A program made the position numbers and the translations under genes. This document shows, in pieces, positions 1-8,346 of a stretch of 64,000 nucleotides of DNA; the stretch's first letter is position 1, and each line of letters begins with the position of its first letter. The DNA comes from Pseudomonadota bacterium (lineage in GTDB: Bacteria; Pseudomonadota; Gammaproteobacteria; Xanthomonadales; Xanthomonadaceae): the NCBI GenBank assembly GCA_023419315.1, contig JAEZYE010000044.1, positions 23,665 through 87,664 of the forward strand. Reading direction: 5' to 3'. Below the pieces are notes generated by a model, which was not told where the DNA came from, did no database searches, and worked only from the letters and a program-made list of their open reading frames with translations.

Positions 1-646
1 GGCCAGCAACAACTGGCGTGTTGATCCGGTACTTGGCGGCGCATCCCGCGTGTTCGCCGACATCGGTTCGCACTGGTGCGATCTGGTGGAATGGGTCAGC
101 GGAGAACGCTTCGTCGAAGTCAGCGCCGCTTTCGAAACCGTGATTGCGCAACGGGCCGCAGCAACGGGATTGAGTTTCGCCACACCGGCGGCGGGCGGCG
201 CGATGCAATCGGTGTCCAGCGAAGATGTGGCCGCCGCCCTGTTCAAGACCGGCAACGGCACGCTGGCTTCGCTCACCGTCAGCCAGGTATCGGCCGGACG
301 CCGCAATCGCCTGTGGTTCGAAATCGACGGCGCGCAGGCTGCGGTGGCGTTCGATCAGGAGGACAGCGAACGGCTCTGGATTGGCCTGCCCGATCAACGC
401 GAGGAAATTTTCGTGCGCGGACCGGGCGCGGGCAGCGCCGAACAACGCCGGCTTTCGGTGTTGCCGCCCGGCCACGCGCAGGGCTATGGCAACTGTTTCG
501 ATGCGTTTGTCGCCGACACCTATCGCGCCATCGTCACCGAGCGGCCTGAAGGATTGCCGACGTTCGAGGATGGACTGCGTTCGGCGCTCATCGTCGACCG
601 TGTCATCGCCTCGGCCAGGTCCCGTGCCTGGACGCCCATCCCCTGA
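1..646 (+). CDS. Gfo/Idh/MocA family oxidoreductase, 3' part (5' end outside window)
   Basis: The frame is open from base 2, so the N-terminal Rossmann half lies upstream; about 214 residues are visible, ending in TGA at 644-646. The visible part fits the C-terminal substrate domain of Gfo/Idh/MocA NAD(P)-dependent sugar oxidoreductases: GGASRVFADIGSHWCD near the start carries the D-I-G-S-H family signature. These enzymes oxidise or reduce sugar ring positions. An epimerase-like gene follows 64 nt downstream on the same strand, and a GMC dehydrogenase/DUF1080 operon lies opposite, which suggests handling of keto-sugars. The substrate cannot be read from sequence. Family call is firm. Confidence 0.88.
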   Translation, partial: ASNNWRVDPVLGGASRVFADIGSHWCDLVEWVSGERFVEVSAAFETVIAQRAAATGLSFATPAAGGAMQSVSSEDVAAALFKTGNGTLASLTVSQVSAGRRNRLWFEIDGAQAAVAFDQEDSERLWIGLPDQREEIFVRGPGAGSAEQRRLSVLPPGHAQGYGNCFDAFVADTYRAIVTERPEGLPTFEDGLRSALIVDRVIASARSRAWTPIP

Positions 647-710
647 TCATTCGCGCCGCTGGATTCGCGCTCTTCTTCCCGTCCGCAGGCATCTGAACTT
701 CGAGGACATC

Positions 711-1565
711 ATGACCATCACGCCATTGCGTCGAATCGCGACCGCCACGCTGTTGTTGCTGTCCGCCCTGCCCGGCTTCGCGAAGGATGCCGAAACCCCG
801 GGCAAGCCCGTCGCCGTGCAGATGTACACGCTTCGCCACGTGGCTTCGCTCGATGAACAATTGAAGATCGTGCATGACGCGGGCGTTCACGCCGTGGAAA
901 CGGTAGGCACCCAGAACACCAGTGCTGCGGAGCTGAAGCAGCTGTTGGACAAGTATTCGATCAAGGTCATCTCCAGCCACGTGCAACTGGCCGATCTGCG
1001 GGCCGATCTGGATCGCGTGCTGACCTTCAACCAGGCGATCGGCAACACCGTGCTGGTGGTTCCGTATCTGGATGAAAAGGAAAGACCTACGGACGCGGCC
1101 GGCTGGACGGCGCTGGGAGAAGAACTGTCCGGTATTTCGAAGCAGGTTCGGGCCAAGGGCATGACGCTGGCCTATCACAACCACGATTTCGAGCTGGTCG
1201 ATTTCGCCGGCAAGACCGGACTGGATTTGCTGTTCGAAGCGGCCGGCCCGGAATTGAAGACCGAACTGGATCTCGCCTGGGTGTCACGCGCCGGACTCGA
1301 TCCGGTGGCGACGCTGGGCAAGTTTCGGGGACGCCTGTTCGCGGTGCACGCCAAGGACAATGCACCGAAGGGCGAGGCACGGGACGAAGGTGGCTTCGCC
1401 GCCCTCGGGCAGGGTGTGCTGGACTGGGCGTCGATTCTTCCCGCCGCTCAGGATGCAGGCGTGCAGTGGTACATCATCGAGCATGACCAACCGCGGGATC
1501 CTGCCGCGGTCATCAAAGCCGGTGCGCTCTATCTCGACAAGCACTTGCCTGCAGCAGCGCGCTGA
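711..1565 (+). CDS. Exported sugar phosphate isomerase/epimerase (TIM barrel)
   Basis: A 284-residue protein. ATG 711 was chosen because it has GAGGAC a few bases upstream and begins a clean Sec signal peptide (basic MTITPLRRIA, hydrophobic core, cleavage near GFA-KD); the frame is open further upstream but overlaps the preceding gene. Motifs of the xylose-isomerase-like TIM barrel are in order: HNHDFE (about residue 155), ELDLAW (about 184), HAKDN (about 212) and IEHDQP (about 255), supplying the usual Glu/Asp/His metal ligands. Relatives beside DUF1080 and GMC genes act on keto-sugars or keto-glycosides in the periplasm. The exact reaction is unknown; it could be a lyase rather than an isomerase. 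Confidence 0.85.
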   Translation: MTITPLRRIATATLLLLSALPGFAKDAETPGKPVAVQMYTLRHVASLDEQLKIVHDAGVHAVETVGTQNTSAAELKQLLDKYSIKVISSHVQLADLRADLDRVLTFNQAIGNTVLVVPYLDEKERPTDAAGWTALGEELSGISKQVRAKGMTLAYHNHDFELVDFAGKTGLDLLFEAAGPELKTELDLAWVSRAGLDPVATLGKFRGRLFAVHAKDNAPKGEARDEGGFAALGQGVLDWASILPAAQDAGVQWYIIEHDQPRDPAAVIKAGALYLDKHLPAAAR

Positions 1566-1774
1566 ATCAGCGGCGCCATCCCGCACGAAAACCTGATCGA
1601 TTGCAGGCGCCCTCTCCACGCTCGGCGACGCGGGTGCGGCGGGATGAAACAGTTCAAGGAATGGATGGCGAAGGGCGGCACTTTGATGCCGCTCCTGGGC
1701 CACTTCCGGAAAAGGACATCGACGCTCCCATTGCCGTTCTCAGGCAACGGGCAATACAACGCGGCACGCGCGAG

Positions 1775-2527
1775 TTACAACTCGCGCACCCAGATATTGC
1801 GGAAGCTGACTTTGGCGTCGTGATCCTGCAGGGAAATCGGGGCGCAGCCATGCGGCGGATATGAGGGCGAGCCGATGTATTCGGTTTTGCCCGACACGAC
1901 CGTGTCGTTCTGCACCAGTACGCCGTTATGCAGCACGGTGATGCGCGCCGGTGAAACCAGGCCGCCGCCTTCGGAGAAGCGCGGCGCTTTCCAGATGACG
2001 TCGTACACCTGCCATTGGCCGGGTGCGCGCGATGCATTCACCAGCGGAATCGCCTGTTTGTAGATCGACGCTGCCTGCCCATTGGAATACGTGGGGTTGT
2101 CGTAGCTGTCGAGCACCTGCAACTCGTAGACCTCCTGCAGGAAGATGCCGCTGTTGCCACGTTGCTGTCCCTCGAATCCGCGGGTGTCGGCGGGCGTGCG
2201 CCATTCCATGTGCAACTGGATGTCGCAGAAACGCTGCTTCGTGCGAATGCCCTTGCTGCCCGGCACCACGGTCACCGCTCCGTCGGCGACGGCCCAGGGC
2301 GCGCTGCCGCCCTGCTCGCCTTCCCATGCCGAAAGATCCTTGCCATCGAACAGGACCACCGCGTCCGAGGGCGCGGCGTTGGCAGGCGTCGCCACGCTTG
2401 CCGGTACCGGCTTCCAGACTTCGGTCGCGGCAGGGTCACGCTGGGGGTCGCCATTGGCCCGGGCGAATGCGGGAGCGATCGCCAGTACACAGGTGGCGAG
2501 CAGAATCGGTGAGGTCATCCGGATCAT
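1775..2527 (-). CDS. DUF1080 (3-keto-disaccharide hydrolase family) secreted protein
   Basis: A 250-residue protein starting at ATG 2527, with AGGA seven bases upstream; a second ATG lies three codons in. Residues 1-22 form a Sec signal peptide ending near AFA. The rest is one DUF1080 jelly-roll domain: VLFDGKDLSAWEG (about 50), GNSGIFLQEVYELQVLDSYD (about 125) and a final SFRNIWVREL. Pfam names this family for hydrolysis of 3-keto-disaccharides. It is the last gene of the four-gene - strand operon, 47 nt after the dehydrogenase small subunit. A role after oxidation of a sugar at C3 fits both family and context; the substrate is unknown. Confidence 0.85.
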   Translation of the reverse strand: MIRMTSPILLATCVLAIAPAFARANGDPQRDPAATEVWKPVPASVATPANAAPSDAVVLFDGKDLSAWEGEQGGSAPWAVADGAVTVVPGSKGIRTKQRFCDIQLHMEWRTPADTRGFEGQQRGNSGIFLQEVYELQVLDSYDNPTYSNGQAASIYKQAIPLVNASRAPGQWQVYDVIWKAPRFSEGGGLVSPARITVLHNGVLVQNDTVVSGKTEYIGSPSYPPHGCAPISLQDHDAKVSFRNIWVREL

Positions 2528-2574
2528 GGGGTTCCTGCTGTGCGGGCTCGTTTCGGGCGTCGGATTGGTGCGGC

Positions 2575-3150
2575 TCATTCGAAGGCCCACGCGGGCGTAC
2601 CCGGCGTGTAAGGCACGTCGCCTTCGTAACGGCCCGGAATGGCGACATATTGCAGGGCCTGCGTCGCGCCGGTTTCCGAGGTGAAGTAGCTGAAAATCGT
2701 CAGCTGCTTGATCATCGTGAAGTAGTGCGGTTTGAGCGGTCCGCGATTGGCGCCCCCCTCCTTCGCCGTGGTCGCCAGGTGCGTCCGCGCTTCGGCATCC
2801 AGCGTGCGCAGCAGCGCGGTGCGTGCCTCCGGCGTCAGCGCAAGGAAGCGTTGGCCGCCGCGCCGGTCCAGATCGATCAGGCCAGCGCGGAAAATCGCCT
2901 GGTTCTCCGGGGTGTAGCAATCGGCCACGTAGCGCGCAATGAAAGCGCCAGCGCCCGCATCCTTGGCGCCCGGGGTTCGGGTTCTTGGCAGGATGGTGTC
3001 GGCCACTTCATCGAGCAGAGCGGCATCGGTTTCGGTGAATGCATTGGCACCGTCATCGGCGGGCGTCTGCGCGAAGCCGAACGCCGGCATTCCGATCATG
3101 GCCGCGCCGGTCGCGGCGGCGATCATCTTCAGCAGTTCCCGACGTTCCAT
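2575..3150 (-). CDS. Gluconate 2-dehydrogenase subunit 3 family protein (small subunit of GMC dehydrogenase)
   Basis: A 191-residue protein with an N-terminal Tat-like signal (MERRELLKMIAAATG, twin Arg at 3-4) followed by an all-helical domain typical of gluconate 2-dehydrogenase subunit 3 proteins (LLDEVADTILPRT near residue 55). Its ATG shares one base with the stop of the GMC gene (TGATG at 3152-3148), so translation is probably coupled. In characterised FAD-dependent glucose and 3-keto-glycoside dehydrogenases this small subunit is needed for folding and Tat export of the flavoprotein, which has no signal of its own. The same is inferred here because the partner starts without a signal peptide. 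Confidence 0.88.
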   Translation of the reverse strand: MERRELLKMIAAATGAAMIGMPAFGFAQTPADDGANAFTETDAALLDEVADTILPRTRTPGAKDAGAGAFIARYVADCYTPENQAIFRAGLIDLDRRGGQRFLALTPEARTALLRTLDAEARTHLATTAKEGGANRGPLKPHYFTMIKQLTIFSYFTSETGATQALQYVAIPGRYEGDVPYTPGTPAWAFE

Positions 3151-4835
3151 CACAGGCTCCCCGCTTTCAGTTCGCGCACCGCATGGTCGGCCGCGCGTGC
3201 CGTCATCGCCATGTACGTCAGCGAAGGATTCACGCAGGCGCTGGAGGTCATGCATGCACCGTCGGTCACGTAGACGTTCGGCGCATCCCAGACCTGGTTG
3301 TGCATGTTCAACACCGAATTCCTGCGGTCGCGCCCCATCCGCGCGGTGCCCATCTCGTGGATGCCCATGCCCGGCGCGTAGTCATGGTCGTGCGCCTGGA
3401 CATCCTTGACGCCTGCGGCTTCCAGCATCTCGGCGGCATCGGCGGCCATGTCCTTGCGCATGGCCATTTCGTTCTCGCGCATTGATACATCCATCGCCAG
3501 CACGGGTAAACCCCACTTGTCCTTGCGGTCCGGATCCAGGCTGATCCGGTTCTCGTGGTAAGGCAGCATCTCGCCGAAGCCGGTCATGCCGATCCGCCAG
3601 TCGCCCGGCTGCGTCAGCGCGTCCTTCAGTTCGGCGCCGATGTTGAGTTCGGCGATCTCGCGCGACCAGCCCATGCGACTGGCGCCACCCTGGTAACCGA
3701 AGCCGCGCAGGTAGGCGCGCCTGTCGGTGCCGACATTGCGGAAACGCGGGATATAGAAGCCGCAGGGACGCCGGCCGAAGTAGTACTTGTCCTCGTAGCC
3801 ATCGACGCGTCCGGACGCACCGACGCGGAAATGGTGGTCCATGACGTTGTGCCCCAGTTCGCCCGAGGAAGAACCCAGGCCGCCCTCCCACACATCGGTG
3901 GCGGAGTTCATCAGCAACCACGTCGAGTTGAACGAGGACGCATTGAGGAAGATGACCTTCGCCGTGTACTGGTACGTCTGGCCATTCTCGGCGTCGATGA
4001 TCTCCACCCCGCGTGCGCGCTTGCGGTCCTTGTCATAAAGGACTTCCTTGACGATGGAGAACGGGCGCAGCGTCAGGTTGCCCGTCTTCATCGCGGCGGG
4101 CAGCGTGGCCGACTGGGTGGAAAAATACGCGCCGAACGGACAACCCAGGATGCACTTGTTGCGGTACTGGCAGTTGACGCGGCCTTGCTCCGGCCTCGGC
4201 TCAGTGATGTTGGCGGTGCGCGAGTGGATCAGGTGGCGCGTGCCGCCGAACGCCTGCTTGATTCGCGCGGCGACATCTTTCTCGACGATGTTCAAGGGAA
4301 TCGGCGGAAGAAATTCGCCGTCGGGCAGCACGTCCAGGCCCTCGCGGGTGCCGGCGATGCCGGCGAACTTCTCCACATAGTCGTACCAGGGCGCGATGTC
4401 GGCATAGCGGATCGGCCAGTCGGTGGCGATGCCCTCTTTCAGGTTCGCTTCGAAATCCAGATCCGACAAGCGATAGCTCTGTCGCCCCCACAGCAGTGAT
4501 CGGCCGCCGACGTGGTAGCCGCGATACCAGTCGAAACGCTTGGTTTCGGTGTAGGGGCAATCCTGTTCGTTGGCCCACATGTCCAGCGTGTTCTCGCCCA
4601 GGCCACCATCACGCACGCGCACCGGAAATTTCGCCCGCATCGCCTGGGTGGGATGGTTGCGATGCGGGAAGTCCCACGACTCCTTCGTCGCATTCACGTA
4701 GTCCTTGATGTGCTCGATGTTGCGGCCGCGTTCCAGCATGAGGACCTTGAGGCCTTTTTCGGTCAGTTCCTTGGCGGCCCAGCCGCCACTGATTCCCGAG
4801 CCAACGACGATGGCGTCGTAATGATTGTCTGCCAT
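3150..4835 (-). CDS. GMC-family FAD-dependent sugar dehydrogenase, catalytic subunit
   Basis: A 561-residue flavoprotein. The ADP-binding loop VGSGISGG is at 11-18, GGRSLLWG at 110-117, and the C-terminal part has EMGTARMG and VNPSLT, where GMC enzymes place the catalytic pair. Residues 222-232 read CQYRNKCILGC, i.e. C-x5-C-x3-C, the spacing of the [3Fe-4S] ligands in FAD-glucose dehydrogenase catalytic subunits. The protein lacks its own signal and is coupled to the Tat small subunit. Electrons should pass from FAD through the cluster to a cytochrome c, but no cytochrome gene lies in the operon. Likely role: oxidation of a sugar or glycoside hydroxyl in the periplasm. Confidence 0.9.
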   Translation of the reverse strand: MADNHYDAIVVGSGISGGWAAKELTEKGLKVLMLERGRNIEHIKDYVNATKESWDFPHRNHPTQAMRAKFPVRVRDGGLGENTLDMWANEQDCPYTETKRFDWYRGYHVGGRSLLWGRQSYRLSDLDFEANLKEGIATDWPIRYADIAPWYDYVEKFAGIAGTREGLDVLPDGEFLPPIPLNIVEKDVAARIKQAFGGTRHLIHSRTANITEPRPEQGRVNCQYRNKCILGCPFGAYFSTQSATLPAAMKTGNLTLRPFSIVKEVLYDKDRKRARGVEIIDAENGQTYQYTAKVIFLNASSFNSTWLLMNSATDVWEGGLGSSSGELGHNVMDHHFRVGASGRVDGYEDKYYFGRRPCGFYIPRFRNVGTDRRAYLRGFGYQGGASRMGWSREIAELNIGAELKDALTQPGDWRIGMTGFGEMLPYHENRISLDPDRKDKWGLPVLAMDVSMRENEMAMRKDMAADAAEMLEAAGVKDVQAHDHDYAPGMGIHEMGTARMGRDRRNSVLNMHNQVWDAPNVYVTDGACMTSSACVNPSLTYMAMTARAADHAVRELKAGSL

Positions 4836-4861
4836 GGGGATTCCCTGGGTGGATATCGGTT

Positions 4862-5740
4862 TCAGACGTCGCAGAGGCGTATCGCCTCGCGCAGTGAAGC
4901 AACGGGATCGGCGGCGGCCGGCATGAATTCCTGCGCCACGTACCCATCGAAGCCGGTGTCGCGAATCGCGCGACAGATGGCGGGATAGTTGAGCTCCTGG
5001 TCGTCGCCAATCTCGTGGCGCCCCGGCACGCCCGCCGTGTGGTAATGCTTGAAGAAAGCGTGGTGCTTGCGGATGGTGGCGATCACGTCGCCTTCCATGA
5101 TCTGCATGTGGTAGATGTCGTACAGCAGGCCGAACTGGTCGGAGCCCAGGCGTTCGCACAGCGCCGCGCCCCAGTCTGAGCGATCGCACAGGTAGTCGGG
5201 GTGGTCCACCTTGGAGTTCAACAGTTCCATTACCAGCATCACGCCGCGCTTTTCGGCGTGGCCCAGGATCCGCTTCAAACCCGCTTCGGCGTTGGCCAGC
5301 CCTTCCTGCGGATCCATGCCGTTGCGATTGCCGGAAAAGCAGATGAGATTGCGGTAGCCGGCATCGGCCACCCAATCGATATGGCGCGTATAGCGCTCGA
5401 CCAGCTGATCGTGGAATTCACGGGCGGCGAAGCCCTTGTCCAGGCCCAGTTCCGCGCCGTTGCACATCGAACTGAACACGCCATGCGCTTTCAGGGTGGG
5501 CCAATCCGTTGGGCCAACGAGATCAATGGCGGCAAAACCGATGCCCCTCACCGTCTCGCACAATTGCGCAATCGACAGCTTGGGGAACGTCCACCGGGCG
5601 ACGGAGTGTTTCAGCGTACCTTTGAGTGGCGCCATTGCAGCCGCAGCGGACATCCGCCCGGCGCTGGCGAGCCCCACGCCGCCCACCACTGCGACGCGCA
5701 ATGCATCCCGACGGGTGAATCCCCTGCCCTGCGTGTTCAT
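4862..5740 (-). CDS. Tat-exported hydroxypyruvate isomerase-like TIM-barrel protein
   Basis: First gene of the operon, 292 residues. The N-terminus MNTQGRGFTRRDALRVAVVG is a Tat-type signal (TRRDALR) followed by a hydrophobic stretch. Family motifs of hydroxypyruvate isomerase/sugar epimerase TIM barrels are present: MELLNSKVDH (about 170), LLYDIYHMQIMEGD (about 205), HTAGVPGRHE (about 235) and AQEFMP (about 270), which supply Glu, Asp, His and Glu metal ligands. With GMC oxidase and DUF1080 genes downstream, a role in isomerising or cleaving an oxidised sugar in the periplasm is likely. The hydroxypyruvate substrate implied by the family name is doubtful for an exported protein. Confidence 0.85.
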   Translation of the reverse strand: MNTQGRGFTRRDALRVAVVGGVGLASAGRMSAAAAMAPLKGTLKHSVARWTFPKLSIAQLCETVRGIGFAAIDLVGPTDWPTLKAHGVFSSMCNGAELGLDKGFAAREFHDQLVERYTRHIDWVADAGYRNLICFSGNRNGMDPQEGLANAEAGLKRILGHAEKRGVMLVMELLNSKVDHPDYLCDRSDWGAALCERLGSDQFGLLYDIYHMQIMEGDVIATIRKHHAFFKHYHTAGVPGRHEIGDDQELNYPAICRAIRDTGFDGYVAQEFMPAAADPVASLREAIRLCDV

Positions 5741-6234
5741 TTACAACGCCGCGAAACACGGGCGCTGGAACCCCGGTACCGGGACATCAGCATGAGTACG
5801 GAACCGGTATCCGGCGCCATGTGACATGCCGGTTCGATCGAATGGCCATCCATCGATTTTCCGGCCTCCCAACCGGGACGAATCTGCAGCGATTCGCCTC
5901 AATGCAATCGATTGCACCATAAGGCAGCGCGTCAGTCGGATGCAAGACGCTGTGCACGAATTCCATGCTGCGGAGCACAACGATCCGGATGTTGGCGGAC
6001 GGCGGATGCCCCATGTCGTCGTGCATGTTTGCGAGTCGTCGCTTAGCTGCAGCGTCCACCCGACACCTGATGGGTGAAAACGTCCGCGGCTCATCGCCAT
6101 TGCGCGACGCGCCGCGCATGAGGCCGCTGTGTTTGCCAGTTCTGCAGGGCACTTCTATTCACCCTCGCACCACATGCGCACTCCCAGACTCCGCACGCAG
6201 CGGGCCGCCACCATTTCGCGGCGAGGAAGCGCAC
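5741..6234. other. Intergenic region between keto-glycoside operon and beta-helix gene
   Basis: About 490 bases with no supportable gene. Small open frames on both strands lack ribosome sites and protein-like composition. The region holds a LacI-type operator at 5903-5916 and must contain the promoters of both divergent transcription units, but I could not place convincing -35/-10 pairs. Confidence 0.6.
5903..5916. promoter_or_regulatory. LacI-family operator (14-bp perfect palindrome)
   Basis: TGCAATCGATTGCA is a perfect inverted repeat and fits the LacI/GalR operator consensus TGnAAnCGnTTnCA at every fixed position. It lies about 160 bases upstream of the first gene of the sugar operon. 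A LacI-type regulator sensing the sugar or its keto product is inferred; no such gene lies in the window. Confidence 0.72.
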
Positions 6235-7587
6235 ATGAGCCGCAGTTCGCAACGCGCCATGGGTTCGATGCTTGTCGCTGTGTGTGGCCTGGTCGTGGCC
6301 CTCACCCACTTCAACGCACGTGCGGCCAACATTCCCGTCAGCAATTGCAATGACAATGGCCCCGGCAGTCTGCGTGCCGCGATCGCAGCCGCGGCCAGCG
6401 GCGATGTCATCGATCTGCGCGCCCTGGCCTGCCCTCGTATCGTGTTGAGTGGCGGCGGCCTGTACTTCGGACAGGACACTTTGACGGTCAAGGGACCGGG
6501 ACGCCAACGGTTGGCGATTGACGGTGCGTGGTTCGGCAATCGCGCGATTGAGCACTGGGGAAACGGCACGCTGCGCATCGAAGGCCTGACGATCGAGAAC
6601 TCGCGTGATGAGCTGGGCGGTTCGCACGACATGGGCGGCTGCATCAAGTCGCTGGGAAATGTCGAACTGCTGCGCACGCGCGTGCATCACTGCCTGCTCG
6701 TCGTCAGCGATGACATCTATTGGACCGAAGAAGGTCGCGGCGGCGCCCTCTATGCGTCCGGAAACGTCCGGGTGGACCGCAGCGTCATATCCGACGCACA
6801 TGTCACGACATTCGGCTATGGCGGTGCGATCAATGCCGGCGGCACGGTGACCGTCGTGGATAGCGAAATCCGCGACAGCTCGGCGTATTACGGCGGAGGC
6901 ATTGCGGCCAACGAACTGACGCTGCGCCGCTCCCTGGTCACCGGCAACCGCGCCCGCGTCGGCGGCGGGCTGCATGTCGAAGGCCCCGCGCTGATCAGGA
7001 ATTCCACGATCTCCGGCAACATCGCGTCCGAACCGCAGCACCCGGCCCGCGACGAGGTACTGGCCGCAGGCGGCATGAATGCATATGCCCGCCCGGTCAT
7101 CACCAACAGCACCTTCAGCGGAAACTCGGCCGAGTACTGGAGCGCGATCCTGTTCCAGGGCGACGGCGCGGACATTGTCAACAGCACGATTGCCTTCAAC
7201 GACAACACTCGGGACTGCCGAGGCGCGGTACGTTCAATCCAGACCCTCGATCTGGAAAGCTCGATTGTCGCGAGGAACACGTGCGCAGGCGCACCTTCCA
7301 CCGACCTCTCCGTGTACGTCGGCACCGTCGACGGTGCGCACAACCTCGTCGAGTCCTCCGATGCGGGCCTGCCCGTCGATACGATCAACGCGGACCCGCA
7401 GCTCACGCCGCTGGCGGACAACGGCGGGCCGACACCGACGCATCTTCTGTCACGCGGCAGCCCCGCGATCGATCGCGGCAGCAATCTGCCGGACCTGCGT
7501 TACGACCAGCGTGGCCGCCCGTTCCGTCGCGTCCGTGGCGCCGCGCCCGACATCGGCGCAACCGAGAGTGCGTTTCGCAGGCCGTGA
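6235..7587 (+). CDS. Secreted right-handed beta-helix protein (choice-of-anchor Q type)
   Basis: A 450-residue protein starting at ATG 6235 with GAGGAAG six bases upstream; the frame is open further 5' but without a ribosome site. Residues 1-33 are a Sec signal peptide (cleavage near ARA-AN). It opens with CNDNGPGSLRAAI, typical of the first coil of polymorphic beta-helix proteins, then has many short NSTFSGN / NSTISGN turns. It ends in the choice-of-anchor Q signature (LADNGGPTPTHLL, SPAIDRGS, DQRGRP, DIGATE). No LPXTG or PEP-CTERM tail is visible. Probably an extracellular or surface structural protein or inactive pectate-lyase-like domain; no catalytic residues can be named. Confidence 0.82.
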   Translation: MSRSSQRAMGSMLVAVCGLVVALTHFNARAANIPVSNCNDNGPGSLRAAIAAAASGDVIDLRALACPRIVLSGGGLYFGQDTLTVKGPGRQRLAIDGAWFGNRAIEHWGNGTLRIEGLTIENSRDELGGSHDMGGCIKSLGNVELLRTRVHHCLLVVSDDIYWTEEGRGGALYASGNVRVDRSVISDAHVTTFGYGGAINAGGTVTVVDSEIRDSSAYYGGGIAANELTLRRSLVTGNRARVGGGLHVEGPALIRNSTISGNIASEPQHPARDEVLAAGGMNAYARPVITNSTFSGNSAEYWSAILFQGDGADIVNSTIAFNDNTRDCRGAVRSIQTLDLESSIVARNTCAGAPSTDLSVYVGTVDGAHNLVESSDAGLPVDTINADPQLTPLADNGGPTPTHLLSRGSPAIDRGSNLPDLRYDQRGRPFRRVRGAAPDIGATESAFRRP

Positions 7588-7650
7588 TGCATGTCGTTGA
7601 TGCTTCACCGGCCTGCTGCCGGCATGTCCGGACGTGCCTGATTCCGCTGT

Positions 7651-8346
7651 TCACAGCTTCACGAAGCGCTGGATCTTCCTCGCCAGCCATCCGCTGAACA
7701 CCAGCGGGGCGTCCAGTGCGGACACGCAGATGCAGGGCACGCCGGGTGCGGTGACGGGCTGGTGCTCCACGTCTTCATCGAGGTCGGCCACATCGCCGGG
7801 CGCGAAGGACCCCAGCGTGTCGTTGTAGGCGCCGCGCAGGATCTGGGTCAGTTCGCTGCGACCATGGCTGTGCATGGGGAGGCATTTGCCCGGTGCAATC
7901 TTCAGCATGATCAGCGACGGCATCTGCTCGGCGCGGATGCAGTGCACGCCCGGTGCGATCCAGCGCCAGCGCAGTGCGCGCATCGAGTCGCCGAAGTACG
8001 GATGCAGTGATGCGGGCAGATGATCGGGATCGGCTTCCGGTCGTTCGGACCGTGGCGCTGATTCGGTGTGCACGTTGGCTGGAATCGGCGCAGGCGTCAG
8101 CGCCGGTGCGGCTTCGGTGAGCCGTGCCAGCATGGATTCGCGCAGTGCGCTGCGCCGTTCATCGGTCACCACGGGCTGGGTCTGTTCCAGCAACGCCGAG
8201 CCGATGGCTTCGGCTTCACGGAGGCGTTTCCGGCACTCGGCGCAATGTTCCAGATGAGCACTGGCGACGATGCTCAGCGGTGCATCCAGCGCGCCCGCGG
8301 CATAACTCATCAGGGTGGATTCGTGCAGGTGGTGGCGCGGATTCAT
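7651..8346 (-). CDS. chrR: ChrR-type zinc anti-sigma factor with cupin domain
   Basis: A 231-residue protein with both ChrR domains. The N-terminal anti-sigma domain has His6, His31, Cys35 and Cys38, the same numbering as the zinc ligands of Rhodobacter sphaeroides ChrR. The C-terminal cupin has H159-x-H161-x3-E165 and His195, each exactly 18 residues later than ChrR His141, His143, Glu147 and His177. In Rhodobacter, ChrR holds its ECF sigma factor until singlet oxygen or organic hydroperoxide triggers release. The gene overlaps the sigma-factor stop by four bases (ATGA), the usual coupled layout. The same role here is inferred from family and context. Confidence 0.93.
   Translation of the reverse strand: MNPRHHLHESTLMSYAAGALDAPLSIVASAHLEHCAECRKRLREAEAIGSALLEQTQPVVTDERRSALRESMLARLTEAAPALTPAPIPANVHTESAPRSERPEADPDHLPASLHPYFGDSMRALRWRWIAPGVHCIRAEQMPSLIMLKIAPGKCLPMHSHGRSELTQILRGAYNDTLGSFAPGDVADLDEDVEHQPVTAPGVPCICVSALDAPLVFSGWLARKIQRFVKL

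Noticed and set aside
1592..1606. Second LacI-like half site (TCGATTGCAGG)
   Set aside because: Only one half matches, and it lies between two convergent gene ends where no promoter is expected.
5787..6152. Small - strand open frames in the 5.7-6.2 kb spacer
   Set aside because: No ribosome site, no codon pattern, and several overlapping frames of similar length; best explained by high GC.
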